The notes under the pieces were generated by a model. It worked only from the letters and a program-made list of their open reading frames with translations, ran no database searches and was not told where the DNA came from. The position numbers and the translations under genes are program-made. 58,631 nucleotides of DNA from an uncultured Acetatifactor sp. Lineage in GTDB: Bacteria; Bacillota; Clostridia; Lachnospirales; Lachnospiraceae. The DNA is taken from the NCBI GenBank assembly GCA_910585615.1, contig CAJUFO010000010.1, positions 1 through 58,631 of the forward strand. The letters are read 5' to 3'. This document shows positions 49,258-58,631 of the stretch, piece by piece. How positions within the stretch are numbered: the first letter of the stretch is position 1; each line of letters opens with the position of its first letter.

Positions 49258-50479
49258 CGTCTCCTGGCCCCTGCCGGAACCGCACCGTGATGGAGCAGAT
49301 CTCGCTCCGGGTGCCCAGCCGCATGTCCGGGCCGAACACGCCCACGCCGGAGGTGACGATGTTGTGCATATCGCCCTTGCGCAGATAGCCGCAGATGTTC
49401 TCCCAGAACAGCCGGGCCGTCAGGTTCCCGGGAAAGGTCTGGCCGTCATGGGTATGGCCGCACAGGTCGATATCCACCCCCGCCTCCGCCAGCTCCGCAA
49501 GCTCCCTGGGCTGGTGATCCATGACGATGATGGGCTTAGAGGGATCCATCCCCGCCACCACCTGCTCCGGGGTCTTGCGCACCCGGATGCCCCTGCCGGG
49601 CCTGCCGTAATCCGGCCTGCCGTACAGGTAGAAAGCGTCCTCGATCAGCACGCCCTCCTCCCGCAGCAGCCGGATGCCTGCCTCCTCCAGGAAAGCGTCC
49701 ATCCTGGGGTCGCTGGCCTTCTCCTGTCCGTCGGAGAAGGTGAAGCCCGCCAGCACTTTCTCCCTGATGTCATGGTTGCCATAGCAGGCGTAGACGCCGT
49801 ACCTGCTGCGGATTCCGCCCAGGATCTCCGCCAGGGCCTCCGGATCCTCCAGTGCCTCATATTCATTGTCGAAAATATCCCCGGCCATGACTACGACATC
49901 GGCTTCCTCCCGGTTGATCAGGCCCACCATCTGTTCCATGTGCCGGATGCCGATGCTGTACCCCAGATGGAGGTCTGCCACCAGCACGATCTTCAGCTCC
50001 TCAATCCCCGGTGCCTCTTTGTCCACATACAGTTCATAATCCGTCACTTTGATATGGTCCGCGCTGACGATGCCCGCTATGCTGAGGCAGATGGTACAGA
50101 GGATGCAGACCGCTCCGATGGCTATGTGGCCGCCCCGTGAGAACAGCCTATCCATCCGCCGGGAATTTCCCTGTGGGCTTCTCCGCAAACGCTTCAGCGC
50201 CAGCCGGATCAGGTCCGCTGCGGCAATCACCAGCAGGGCATAGAGCAGCACTCCCAGCCAGGTATTGCTGAGCTGCTTGAGCAGCCGCTTGGCGGGCGAG
50301 GGTTCCAGCAGGAACGCGGCCAGGATGCTGAAGGCCACGCACAGATAGAAGACACATATGGGGATGCGTATCCTTTTCCTTGCCAGGTAGGGCAGGCATC
50401 TCTCCAGCCAGGTCTGCAGCCGGTAGAATACATAGGCGCAGAGCAGCAGGTATAGCGGCGATAAGCAGACTGCTATCAT
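49229..50479 (-). CDS. Membrane metallophosphoesterase
   Basis: A 416-aa protein with about four N-terminal membrane helices (residues 1-130) and a calcineurin-type phosphoesterase domain: VADLHLGY, MAGDIFD, YGNHDI, and GHTHDGQTFPG supply the metal ligands. This is the YaeI/YkuE-like layout. ATGA overlap with the stop of the upstream DUF975-CmpB gene shows coupling. It overlaps the convergent AraC gene at its 3' end. Confidence 0.9.
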   Translation of the reverse strand: MIAVCLSPLYLLLCAYVFYRLQTWLERCLPYLARKRIRIPICVFYLCVAFSILAAFLLEPSPAKRLLKQLSNTWLGVLLYALLVIAAADLIRLALKRLRRSPQGNSRRMDRLFSRGGHIAIGAVCILCTICLSIAGIVSADHIKVTDYELYVDKEAPGIEELKIVLVADLHLGYSIGIRHMEQMVGLINREEADVVVMAGDIFDNEYEALEDPEALAEILGGIRSRYGVYACYGNHDIREKVLAGFTFSDGQEKASDPRMDAFLEEAGIRLLREEGVLIEDAFYLYGRPDYGRPGRGIRVRKTPEQVVAGMDPSKPIIVMDHQPRELAELAEAGVDIDLCGHTHDGQTFPGNLTARLFWENICGYLRKGDMHNIVTSGVGVFGPDMRLGTRSEICSITVRFRQGPGDVTAAGTPPR

Positions 50480-52326
50480 ACTATGCTCACCTCCCGGGTC
50501 TGTATCTGGAGCTGCATCTGAATCCGGCTCTGATAGTCCGTGATGCCCTTCCCCTCATTGGGATGCCCCGAAGAGTATACCTGGTCTGCGGCAAAAAGGC
50601 ACAGCAGGATGATTCCGGCCCCGATCAGCAGTCCGGAGGGCAGCCGGCGCAGCAGCCCGTCCAGGAAGGGGGCCAGCACATATACAATCGCCATGCCGCC
50701 GATGCCGAAGACCAGCAGCCCCTCCGCACAGATCCGGCCGTGCAGGTTCAGGAAGTATCCCGTGTAGTCCCACCACCTGGTGCCGTTGTGGACATATTCC
50801 AGGTACACGGATGTGAAATACTCCACGCAGCCGCACAGCGCTATGGCCAGGAGGAATTCCAGCACGGGCTTTCGCCGGAACCGGTTCAGCAGCAGGAGCA
50901 TCATGACGCTGCCGGTTCCGTAGATGGGGAGCCAGGGCCCGTGGAGCACGCCCCGGTTCACGAAGGCCCCGTCCGCGATCAGGTGGAGCCCCACCTCCCA
51001 GAGCCATCCCACGAAGGACAGGGCGAAGAACATCAGAACCACTGACCAGACGGAATAGCATCTGAGATAGTTCAGGCTCACCACCCATCTGCGCTTACGC
51101 TTCTCCGGAATCGGGTGCAGCCTGGTGGGGTAGATCTGCCCCTCCAGCGCCTTTCTGTCGTATTCCAGAAGGAACCTGCGGCTGCGCTCCTCCTCCAGGG
51201 CCTGGATTTCCTTCCTCTGTCCGATGGCCACGCCGAAGGTTTCCGCCAGGAATCCGGAGATTCCCTTTAGCTCTGGCAGTTCCGGCGATTGCCCCCCGCA
51301 TTCCCTGTCCACGTCCGCATATTCGGTTTTCAGCGTATATTTGTCCGCATGCGCGAATAGATACCGGTCGTTCAAAAGCCCGGCGCCCTCCACCCGGTTC
51401 CGGATGCCCAGGCTGCGCAGCCGGGCATAGTACTCTGTCATCACAGCCGTCTTGTAGGGGGTGCCGAACAGAATGTTGGAGACGCCAAACGTCAGGATGC
51501 CCAGCAGGTCCCACCCCAGGAAGGACAGCTCCAGCACGAAGCATTCCCATTTATGGCCGTCCATGAGCCTTCTGGACAGGGTGATTGCGTCCAGGGTCTT
51601 CATGGAAGGGTTCTCCGCCAAGAGATAGGGCACCAGGTGGTAGGAATAGGCCTTGATGGCGCCGCCGATCAGGGTCAGGCCACAGAGGAACAGGAAGAAG
51701 CCCGTGACGAAGTTCGCCACGGCCACATGGCACCATTTCTTCACCCGCAGCAGGAACCAGATCCGCTGTCCCGGCACCTTCTCATAGCAGCGCCCCTCCA
51801 GGAACATCCGTATGACCACCGTCCGGCACACGCCCACTACGAATATCTGGAACAGGCACAGCAGGGCCAGCGCCCCCAGCAGCAGGACGACTACAGCCAC
51901 TTCGTCCGTCCCCACCAAGGAGCGCAGGCCCACCAGCAGGGTCATCAGGTAGGCCCCTGAGGCCAGCTTGTTCACCACAGAGGCGAATACCCCCCTGCTC
52001 CGGCCGAATATCTCCCCGCCCTCTCGTTCCGCTTCCTCTATGTAGTTCTCTTCTTTTTCCCGGATCCGCTGTTCCCGGTCTTCCTTCTTTCCCTCCGCCA
52101 CGTCTACCACAAATTCCGTGAAGGAGGTGGCAATCGCGTCCGTGAACGTCACCCGGGTCTGGGGCGTCATGTCCTCCGCAAGGCCCCCGCCGGACCTGCC
52201 GGATCCGCCGGACATGACCAGCTCTCCGGCCAGCAGGGATGCCACCAGACATAGCAGCAGGAACAGGAAATAGTGCTGTTTCAGCACCTTTTTGGCGGCT
52301 GTCTTCATTTGTTTTCTTGTGTACAT
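50476..52326 (-). CDS. DUF975-CmpB fusion membrane protein
   Basis: A 616-aa membrane protein. The N-terminal 350 residues match DUF975 (ITLSRRLMDGHKWECFVLEL, FGTPYKTAVMTEYY). The C-terminal 200 residues match the CmpB putative ABC-permease family (FVGWLWEVGLHLI, NRGVLHGPWLPIYGTGSV, WWDYTGYFLNLHGRIC). The two families often occur as separate proteins. ATG 52326 is chosen with a weak GAGAG site; 52362 is possible. Coupled to the phosphoesterase gene. Confidence 0.82.
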   Translation of the reverse strand: MYTRKQMKTAAKKVLKQHYFLFLLLCLVASLLAGELVMSGGSGRSGGGLAEDMTPQTRVTFTDAIATSFTEFVVDVAEGKKEDREQRIREKEENYIEEAEREGGEIFGRSRGVFASVVNKLASGAYLMTLLVGLRSLVGTDEVAVVVLLLGALALLCLFQIFVVGVCRTVVIRMFLEGRCYEKVPGQRIWFLLRVKKWCHVAVANFVTGFFLFLCGLTLIGGAIKAYSYHLVPYLLAENPSMKTLDAITLSRRLMDGHKWECFVLELSFLGWDLLGILTFGVSNILFGTPYKTAVMTEYYARLRSLGIRNRVEGAGLLNDRYLFAHADKYTLKTEYADVDRECGGQSPELPELKGISGFLAETFGVAIGQRKEIQALEEERSRRFLLEYDRKALEGQIYPTRLHPIPEKRKRRWVVSLNYLRCYSVWSVVLMFFALSFVGWLWEVGLHLIADGAFVNRGVLHGPWLPIYGTGSVMMLLLLNRFRRKPVLEFLLAIALCGCVEYFTSVYLEYVHNGTRWWDYTGYFLNLHGRICAEGLLVFGIGGMAIVYVLAPFLDGLLRRLPSGLLIGAGIILLCLFAADQVYSSGHPNEGKGITDYQSRIQMQLQIQTREVSIV

Positions 52327-52486
52327 CTTCTCTCTCGATTCTGTAATTATTTCCTTGGGCATGGGCCCCGCATGCCCAAGGCATGCAGCGCTCCTCCTGC
52401 CCCTTAAGCCATTGTATGTCCGACAGTCCAGATCGGCAAGGAGCTCATGGCATTTTCCATGCGCCTCCCCGGAAGAAAGCGGAATC

Positions 52487-55400
52487 CTATTTCCGGGATT
52501 TCCAGTCGGCGTCCTTCTCCTTGCTGGAGGCCGTGGCCTTGGCCAACTGCAGCACGATTTCGCTGAAGTAGCGCTGGGGAATCTCCTTCAGGCAGTAGGA
52601 ATTGCTGTCGTCGGCCTCATCGTACACATAGCTGCCCCGCCGGATGCCCGCGGGGACACTGCCTCCGGGAGAGGCGCTGTTCCCTGTCATGACGCCGCCG
52701 TTTCCGGCAAGGACAGTCCCTCCCGCATTGTAGAACCTGGCCTCGTATACGGTCACGTCGTCGTTCTGGCCTCCCACGAAGCTGCCGGAGAAGTGGAGCT
52801 CCACCCCCAGCCCCAGCTCTTTGTCCTCTCGGTAATAGCTGTAGAAGCCCCCTGCGTCCTGGACGGAGCCCCGGTACCAGCCAAGGGCCAGGAGCTTGCC
52901 TCCCAGGGACAGGTCGTTGACGATGCAGCCGCCGAAGCGCTCCAGGCTCTTTGACTCCCCCTCTTCCTCTGTCCGGTAGTACACAGGCCTGTCGAGCTGC
53001 TCAATGGGCTGGAGGATCTCATAGTCCTCAAGCTGCTCCTTCCAGGCGCTGCGGGAGCCCTCAGACAGCTCGATGGGGTGCACGATCCCTACCATGGGCA
53101 CAGGAGCGGCGCTTTCCCCGGATTTGCCGCCGGCTGCAGCCGCCTTATCGTCCGCTTCGCCAGCGCCCGCGTCCTCCCTGCTCCCGGCTGCGTCCGGCAT
53201 GCCTCCAGTCTGCTGTCCGGCATCCGGCTGCCCTTCCGGCAGCTCGAACTCGTCTTCGTCCTCTGTGTTGAAGGAGCCGTCCTCCATGTAGCGGAAAGTA
53301 TTTACTAGTTTTCTGTCTTCGTAGATGCCCCAAATCAGCCCGGTGGCGAACTGGTGCATCACGGGGTTCTTCACGAACAGGTTCCGCCAGGCCTCCACGG
53401 TCCACTGCCTGCCGGTGGACAGGGCCATCTCCAGACGCATCTTCTGGCTGCTCACCGTGGCCTTCATCTGCTTCTTCATCTGCTTGAATTCCTCGTAGGC
53501 CGCGGCCGCTTTCGCCTCATCGTCCCGCTTGCCCGGGGCCGGGAGGTTCTTCAGCTTCTTACCGCTCTCGTCGAAGACCTCTATCTCCAGGGCGGTGGTG
53601 ATGGTGACAGTGAACTTCCGCTCCCCGTAGTCGAACACCCGCTCCATATTTTCGTTAAAGCCCAGATCCGGCACGATCCTGTCCGCCAGCTCCTCCGTGG
53701 TGATGCCCAGTTGCGCCGCCGCGAACTCCAGGGCCTTCCCCGCCGCTGCCTTCACCTGCTTGAATTTAAATTTACGCGATATTCCGTCAACAATCAGAAG
53801 CGCCTGGGGCTCGGGGCTTAAGGCCAGGGCCTGCACCGCCTCCGAGGCGATGGCCCCTCGGGTGGCGTTGGGCCACTCCTGTATCTGGTGGTGGAGCTTC
53901 TTCACCATGTCCCCGCCGCCGTGGATGGACGCCGCATAGAGCACCCAGCGCTTCTTGGACTCCGCCCCGGCCTCCATCCATTTGTCGAAGAGCTCGCCCA
54001 CGTAGACGGCGAATTCCCGCTGATCCAGGGCCTGGGCCAGGGTAGCGGCGGTAGGGCTTACGCCGCAGGGGGACATGGCGGCGTAGCTTAGGAACACAGC
54101 CTGCAGATACTCCTCGCTGGCCTCCGTCCCGTCTTTTTTGTGTACCTTGGAGAAGGGCGTCTCGTAGGCCCAGGCCAGGGAGCGCTTCTTGCCGCCCTTG
54201 TGGAGGTCTTTTACCAGGTCGTCCCGGGTCAGAGCCTTTCCGCCCTCCTTTTCACCGGCGCTGCTGATGTGGAGGGCCGCCTCCAGCAGGGCGCGCACCT
54301 TGCCGTTCTTCTCTTTCTCCAAGCTTTCCTTCAGGACGGGGGCGTATTTTTCGCTGTCCCATTTGGTCAGCACGCGGATGGCGATTTCGCGCTCCGCGGC
54401 CTTTTTGGAGGACAGGAGCTTTTGCATCTCCGCCTCCCAGCCCTTGCACCGATACAGGATTTCCAGCAGCTCTTCCTTGACGGCCTTAGAGCTGTCCTGG
54501 GAGAAGCCAAGGATCTCCTCTTTGTTCTGCTCCGGATGCTGTCCCAGGACGGTAAGACCCAGGCATCTTCCCGTGCTGGCGGCCTCCCGGAAACCGGTTA
54601 CAGCCTCTTCCCGCCTGTCTGCCAGGTATCCCTGGAAGATCTCTCTGGCGACGTTCTTCAGCTCGTCCTTCCATCTGTCCATGTAGAGGGAGTCATAGGC
54701 GTCCGCATAGCCGTTCACCTGTCTCCCCAGGCTCAAGCCCGCCCTGTCCACCGCGGCAAAGAGACGCTTCACCCTGTCGCCGCTGACTTCATTGTAGCCC
54801 TGTCCGGCCTTTCCCCGGAGGCTGGTGGTGTTGGCGTACCCTCTGTACAGCATCAGGAAAGCCTCACAGCGGTCGCTCAGCGCGTCATAGCCGTAAGCCT
54901 CCTGATAGGCCTGGAGGATGTTCCAGTGGCTGCCGCCCCAGCGATAGCTGGTGCCGCTCTGCAGCCTGTCCTCATAGGGGTAGAGCGCGGAGATCCCGCT
55001 GCCGTTCTCCAGGTAATCCCGCACCGCGGCGGCTGCCTGGGTGTCCACAATCTTCACCAGGGCGTCGATGAGCCTGGACTGCTGCCTGGACAAGTCCTTT
55101 CCCATGCGCTCCTGGTACAGATTAGGATCCATCTTCTTCACGATGTCGTTCATCCGGTTGAAGGTGTCGAAATCCGCCGATTTCATGCACTCCAGGAAAA
55201 TCTCCCTGTTGCGTTCGAACTGGTTTTTCAGGATTTTGGTCTTTCCCTTGGCGGCCGCCCAGGCGATGAACTTCTTTTTGTCCATGGAGAATGTCTCGTC
55301 GAATGCGCCGCCCCTTTCATTCAAATCCCCCCGCAGGTCTATATTGTCCATGATGTCCAGCATGTTGGCCGTGTCCGCCGCAAGACATATCTTCAGCACG

Positions 55401-56296
55401 TTTCCCAGCATGGGGGACTGGGCGTAGTTGACGAAGGCTGTGCCGCCCAGGATGCGCAGCATGAACCGGCTCACCGTCAGGTTCGCCCTGGCCTTTTCCA
55501 GTATCCTGTCGTCCACTTTATCACGGTAGACCGCATTTGTAATCTCGTCCATCTCCAGCTTCGCCATCTGGTTCCCGTAGAGGCTGTGCAGGCTGTTGGC
55601 GAGGATTTCCCCGTACTCCCACAGAAGGGCCATGTCCCCGGAATCGATCTGCACCGCTTTCTCCCCCTGGCTTCCCCCGCGGCCCAGAAGCCTGTTCATA
55701 CCGGCCAGGAGCCCGCCCTGCTTGTCGGCAGCCTCCCCTTCCGTCAGCCTTACATTGGGGTACTTCATCCGGAAATAGGCCATCAGGAGGATAATCTTGC
55801 CGTTCTCCGTTTTGCTTTTCTGATACGATATGGCTTCGCGGATGGCGTCAGGCCGGTCGGCTGCCAGCTTTATCAGGTTCTGGATGGTGTAGCGGTTGAT
55901 CATGTGCTCGTTGTTGCCGATCTGAGCTGCATAGACTGCCGCCTGCATGGAAGTCTGCGGCAGGAGGATGCGGTTCTTGTCGTAATTGTAGTAGCCGTTC
56001 CAGGGCATCATCTCACTGCAGGTGGACTGGCCTGCGGCGAACAGGATATGGGCCAGACGCTCCGCCTCCTGGTCCCGCCCCTTGTTGATAAGGTCGATGC
56101 CCATGGACCGCAGCTTCGCCGCCACTTCCTCGGGAGCGGCGGTGAGGTCGCGAAACGCCAGCTTCTCCAGCGCCTCCTCCCCCGCCGCCCCGGAGAGATA
56201 GTCCTCCGCCAGGGCGATTTCATCTGCCGTGAACAGGTTGGTCTGCTCCAGCAGCTCCACTATTTTAGCAGCTCTTTGATTTTGCGGGTTAATCAT
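52487..56296 (-). CDS. DUF4132 domain giant protein
   Basis: A 1269-aa soluble protein. The C-terminal third matches DUF4132 (EEFKQMKKQMKATVSSQKMR, WRNLFVKNPVMHQFATGLIW, RFGGCIVNDLSLGGKLLALG). The middle is helical, repeat-like (residues about 600-850, HEAT-like), and a low-complexity Ala/Gly/Asp linker sits around residue 1060. AAGGAGG precedes the ATG at 10 bases. DUF4132 genes are typically linked with SWIM zinc-finger, MoxR ATPase and von Willebrand-A genes; here the SWIM gene is directly upstream. Function unknown. Confidence 0.88.
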   Translation of the reverse strand: MINPQNQRAAKIVELLEQTNLFTADEIALAEDYLSGAAGEEALEKLAFRDLTAAPEEVAAKLRSMGIDLINKGRDQEAERLAHILFAAGQSTCSEMMPWNGYYNYDKNRILLPQTSMQAAVYAAQIGNNEHMINRYTIQNLIKLAADRPDAIREAISYQKSKTENGKIILLMAYFRMKYPNVRLTEGEAADKQGGLLAGMNRLLGRGGSQGEKAVQIDSGDMALLWEYGEILANSLHSLYGNQMAKLEMDEITNAVYRDKVDDRILEKARANLTVSRFMLRILGGTAFVNYAQSPMLGNVLKICLAADTANMLDIMDNIDLRGDLNERGGAFDETFSMDKKKFIAWAAAKGKTKILKNQFERNREIFLECMKSADFDTFNRMNDIVKKMDPNLYQERMGKDLSRQQSRLIDALVKIVDTQAAAAVRDYLENGSGISALYPYEDRLQSGTSYRWGGSHWNILQAYQEAYGYDALSDRCEAFLMLYRGYANTTSLRGKAGQGYNEVSGDRVKRLFAAVDRAGLSLGRQVNGYADAYDSLYMDRWKDELKNVAREIFQGYLADRREEAVTGFREAASTGRCLGLTVLGQHPEQNKEEILGFSQDSSKAVKEELLEILYRCKGWEAEMQKLLSSKKAAEREIAIRVLTKWDSEKYAPVLKESLEKEKNGKVRALLEAALHISSAGEKEGGKALTRDDLVKDLHKGGKKRSLAWAYETPFSKVHKKDGTEASEEYLQAVFLSYAAMSPCGVSPTAATLAQALDQREFAVYVGELFDKWMEAGAESKKRWVLYAASIHGGGDMVKKLHHQIQEWPNATRGAIASEAVQALALSPEPQALLIVDGISRKFKFKQVKAAAGKALEFAAAQLGITTEELADRIVPDLGFNENMERVFDYGERKFTVTITTALEIEVFDESGKKLKNLPAPGKRDDEAKAAAAYEEFKQMKKQMKATVSSQKMRLEMALSTGRQWTVEAWRNLFVKNPVMHQFATGLIWGIYEDRKLVNTFRYMEDGSFNTEDEDEFELPEGQPDAGQQTGGMPDAAGSREDAGAGEADDKAAAAGGKSGESAAPVPMVGIVHPIELSEGSRSAWKEQLEDYEILQPIEQLDRPVYYRTEEEGESKSLERFGGCIVNDLSLGGKLLALGWYRGSVQDAGGFYSYYREDKELGLGVELHFSGSFVGGQNDDVTVYEARFYNAGGTVLAGNGGVMTGNSASPGGSVPAGIRRGSYVYDEADDSNSYCLKEIPQRYFSEIVLQLAKATASSKEKDADWKSRK

Positions 56297-56547
56297 CGGT
56301 TCGGTTCCTCCTTTTCCTGTGCTTGTGAGCGCATTCCTTTATCGGTTTGCTGCTGTCTGTTGCGGAAGCGCTCGCTCGTTATACATTTATGCTGGCAAAT
56401 GGTTTCGGTGGTGCGTATATATTCTGGTTTTTATTATGGCTTCGGGGTTCCTGGTTTTGAGGAAATGTCCCCGTTGACTGATTATATGCAAGTCTTCGCA
56501 GGTATTGTTTTTTGTTTGGTTTTTCGTTTTTATATCATTTTTTAATG
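56297..56547. other. AT-rich gap between SWIM and DUF4132 genes
   Basis: 251 bases with no gene. On the minus strand TTGCATATAATC near 56480 contains a TATAAT-like box without a good -35. A separate promoter for the DUF4132 gene is possible. Confidence 0.4.
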
Positions 56548-58631
56548 TTATTCTCCATAATAATCCTCTCCACGGGAATGTTCGTTTTTTTGCTTCATCA
56601 AGTACAGATATTCGCTTATTTCCGTATAGATTCCTGCCAGGTGCCCGTTCTCCTGCTGCATCCGGTGGCGGTTCGCCGCCAGATTTTCCTCCAGGGCAGC
56701 CAGAAGCCCCGAGAGGTATTCCATGCCGTACTGGGCCGTCAGGGTCGCGGATTTCTGCAGACTTTTAAGCGTGCTGTCATGGACGGTGGAGAATCCGCTC
56801 TGGCACAGGTCCGCCATCAGGGAGAGAATCTCAGCGGCCATGTCCTCCATGACCAGGAATTTGGGCTTGTGGTCTGTGGGTATGGCTGCTGCGCTTTCGT
56901 TGGTTTCCGCAGTTTTGGACGCTGTCTGTTCTGCTACGGCGCTTCCGTTTTCTCCGGCACTTCTGTCCTCTGTGGCTGTCCCTTCTGCCGGGGCGCTTCC
57001 TCCTTCTGTGGACGTCCCGCCCCCCGCCAATGCCTCTCCATCGGGAGCCTCGATTTCCAGCAAATCCACCGGATACATCCGAAGCCTCCCGTCCCGCAGA
57101 TAGACCTTCCCCAGGAAGCAGGGCGGCTTCTTCCCGGAGATCCGCTCCAGATATCGAATCGTGCCCGCCTCCTCCTTGGAGTAGGCCACCTCCACCAGAA
57201 GCTCTCGGCCCGCCGTGTCATAAAGGGGCAAGGTCAGCCGCTGCTCTGTCTGGGAGAATTCCGCCCTGGCGCAGCTCTTTGGCTGGACGAACAGGGGCTC
57301 CACGCCCTTTCCCCCGGCATCCTCCTGTCCGGTATCGCCCGGGCCGTCCGAATCTCCCTCTTCCGCAAGCCATGTCCTCTGCTGCTTCCAGATCTGCTCC
57401 CGGAACAGGGCGCCGAAATCCTGATAATACCACTTTGCTATATCGGCCACATGCAGCCCTGCCTCCCCGGTGACCTCCCCTTTGGTCTCCTGGCTGGAGG
57501 ACAGGCGGTTCCGGTTGTCGCATTTGGCCCCGTTCAGGTGTATCCTGACCTTCAGAAGATTCTCGAAGGAAATGTTCAGTCCCCAGGGAGCGCCTGCCTG
57601 CTGGTTCCTCCAGGCCCCCTTCTTTTTGGATTCGTCATAGAACACAGGCCTTGCGTTGGTATAGGTGTACCACTGTTTCGTCTTCTCTTCCAGGAAATAG
57701 ACCGTCTCCCCTTCGTATCCCGTCTGGCTCCGGAAATGCTCCATGGCTATCCCAATCAGGTCAAGGTTCCCCACAGGGAGATAACCGGCCCGGAATTCTC
57801 CCGCCAGCTTTCCCACAGCCTCCTGCCCCGTGGCCTGGCCCAGCAGCCGGACCCGCCGATAGAGCCTTGTCAACTGCTCCATAAAATCTTCCGTGCGGAA
57901 AGCCGCCTTTCTGGCAAAGTATCTGCCGTAGGAATCCGCCAGCGCCCTGAAATATCCCTCGAACCTGGAGAGCTTGGCATTGTGGCTGATGATGGCAAGC
58001 CGCTCTAGGTAGTCCGGCACGTCGGGGGACACCCGGGACAGCCCGGTGCCCAAAAGCTCCTCCAGGAAGCGCTCCATCTGCCCGGCCGCGTCCCTCACTT
58101 CCTCCAGGTCGTAAATCGGCGTGTCCGCCGTCTCTGCCCGGAGGGCCTCTCTGGTCAATACGCCAGTCTCCATCTGGCACCAGAGGATGGCGGCGGCCTT
58201 GTGCCTGCACAGTTCCTTTTTATGGCAGGTGCAGGTGGAATATTCCAGGGGGGACAGGAGCTTCACTGTCATCCCCTGTTCCGGCAGGTGGACAGTGACC
58301 ACCGAGGACTCCTGTATCACCGGACGGATGCCGCCTGCGGCCTGGTTGACGAAAGCCTGGAAATAGCGGCTGCCCAGGGCCTTCTGGAGCTTATCGAAGG
58401 GGTAGGCGTTTATCTCTTTCCATGCGGGGCTGTGTCGGTTTTTGTCGACTACATTTATATCGCCATTTTGGTTTTGATTAGCGGAACCGCTCCGCCCTGG
58501 CACATTGCCGGAATCCGGAATGGGCTCCGATTCTTGGGTGGCTTCCTGTACCGGACTGCTCTCTGGATTTTGGTCGGCTTCCTGTACCGGACTTCCCTCC
58601 GGATTCTGGGCGGCTTCCTGTACCGGACTTC
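56548..58631 (-). CDS. SWIM zinc-finger protein (5' end beyond window)
   Basis: At least 690 residues, open to the window edge. The SWIM zinc finger (CxCx(n)CxH) reads CTCHKKELCRHKAAAILW. The frame before the GTG at 58503 continues in phase and encodes tandem 12-residue repeats, so that GTG is not the start. A low-complexity Glu/Gly/Ala stretch lies near the C-terminus. It is followed by the DUF4132 gene, a known pairing of unknown function. Confidence 0.85.
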   Translation of the reverse strand, partial: SPVQEAAQNPEGSPVQEADQNPESSPVQEATQESEPIPDSGNVPGRSGSANQNQNGDINVVDKNRHSPAWKEINAYPFDKLQKALGSRYFQAFVNQAAGGIRPVIQESSVVTVHLPEQGMTVKLLSPLEYSTCTCHKKELCRHKAAAILWCQMETGVLTREALRAETADTPIYDLEEVRDAAGQMERFLEELLGTGLSRVSPDVPDYLERLAIISHNAKLSRFEGYFRALADSYGRYFARKAAFRTEDFMEQLTRLYRRVRLLGQATGQEAVGKLAGEFRAGYLPVGNLDLIGIAMEHFRSQTGYEGETVYFLEEKTKQWYTYTNARPVFYDESKKKGAWRNQQAGAPWGLNISFENLLKVRIHLNGAKCDNRNRLSSSQETKGEVTGEAGLHVADIAKWYYQDFGALFREQIWKQQRTWLAEEGDSDGPGDTGQEDAGGKGVEPLFVQPKSCARAEFSQTEQRLTLPLYDTAGRELLVEVAYSKEEAGTIRYLERISGKKPPCFLGKVYLRDGRLRMYPVDLLEIEAPDGEALAGGGTSTEGGSAPAEGTATEDRSAGENGSAVAEQTASKTAETNESAAAIPTDHKPKFLVMEDMAAEILSLMADLCQSGFSTVHDSTLKSLQKSATLTAQYGMEYLSGLLAALEENLAANRHRMQQENGHLAGIYTEISEYLYLMKQKNEHSRGEDYYGE
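58516..58631 (-). repeat. 36-bp tandem repeats coding for SPVQEA-type 12-mers
   Basis: Three in-frame units read SPVQEAAQNPEG, SPVQEADQNPES and SPVQEATQESEP. More units probably lie past the window edge. The third is diverged. Confidence 0.85.

Noticed and set aside
54140..56545. Long open frame (801 codons) opposite the DUF4132 gene
   Set aside because: A shadow of a GC-rich coding region, low in recognisable motifs, and continuing past the gene end without a start signal.

Overview
The window reads as chromosome of a GC-rich Lachnospiraceae-type (Clostridia) gut anaerobe. The signs are Firmicutes-style Shine-Dalgarno sites, the sua5-rpiB-upp-atp and rpsF-ssb-rpsR / gdpP-rplI-dnaB gene orders, diaminopimelate dehydrogenase, MecA, glycyl-radical fermentation genes, and several proteins typical of this family (Rpn-type nuclease, DUF951, DUF4132/SWIM pair). 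I saw no tRNA, rRNA, CRISPR array, intact insertion sequence or prophage.

Layout. 1-6.1 kb: the start of the F-type ATP synthase operon (atpZ-like, atpI, atpB, cut by the window edge), a DUF402 gene on the other strand, a SleB-type wall hydrolase, then upp, rpiB and sua5. 6.2-7.85 kb: three joined gene remnants (rhamnosidase tail, sugar-binding lipoprotein, YesM-type kinase). 8-17.9 kb: accessory genes: a lone COG1106-like ATPase, a MerR regulator with a 19-bp-spacer promoter, a serine hydrolase, a lipoprotein, an AraC-type regulator lacking one helix-turn-helix, an Rpn nuclease, and the AmmeMemoRadiSam set. 18-25.6 kb: esterase and acetyltransferase, a two-gene ABC exporter, a Q/E/T/P-rich lipoprotein and an RsiV-like ectodomain. 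25.8-33.6 kb: DegV/FakB, an XRE/membrane-protein pair, ddh, an amidase, a family-18 hydrolase, mecA and a DUF1858 protein.

33.6-37.8 kb is the most unusual locus. It encodes a pyruvate formate-lyase whose catalytic core (678 aa) ends exactly where the glycyl radical domain should begin. The radical domain is a separate 80-aa gene, and between them is a 66-aa gene whose N-terminal half resembles the start of the radical domain but whose C-terminal half is a short Cys-rich tail with no radical glycine. The activating enzyme and a 56-aa 2[4Fe-4S] ferredoxin follow after a long hairpin. A second, synonymously recoded copy of the last residues of the core lies just past its stop codon, and paired palindromes lie upstream. 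I read this as a multi-part ('split') pyruvate formate-lyase. I cannot say from sequence alone whether it has been described before.

37.75-44.2 kb is housekeeping: a MerR-fold coiled-coil protein, dnaB, rplI, gdpP, rpsR, ssb, rpsF and DUF951. 44.3-50.5 kb: a YdcF-like protein, a sirtuin, a ThuA/Gfo-Idh-MocA sugar pair with a divergent AraC regulator, and a membrane metallophosphoesterase. 50.5-58.6 kb: a DUF975-CmpB fusion, a giant DUF4132 protein and a SWIM zinc-finger protein running off the end. Two copies of a MITE-like element (about 105 bp, TA-flanked) and a family of hairpins sharing AGAAGTTCTAAG are scattered between genes.

All assignments come from reading translations and motifs by eye. 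No database search, folding or expression data were available.
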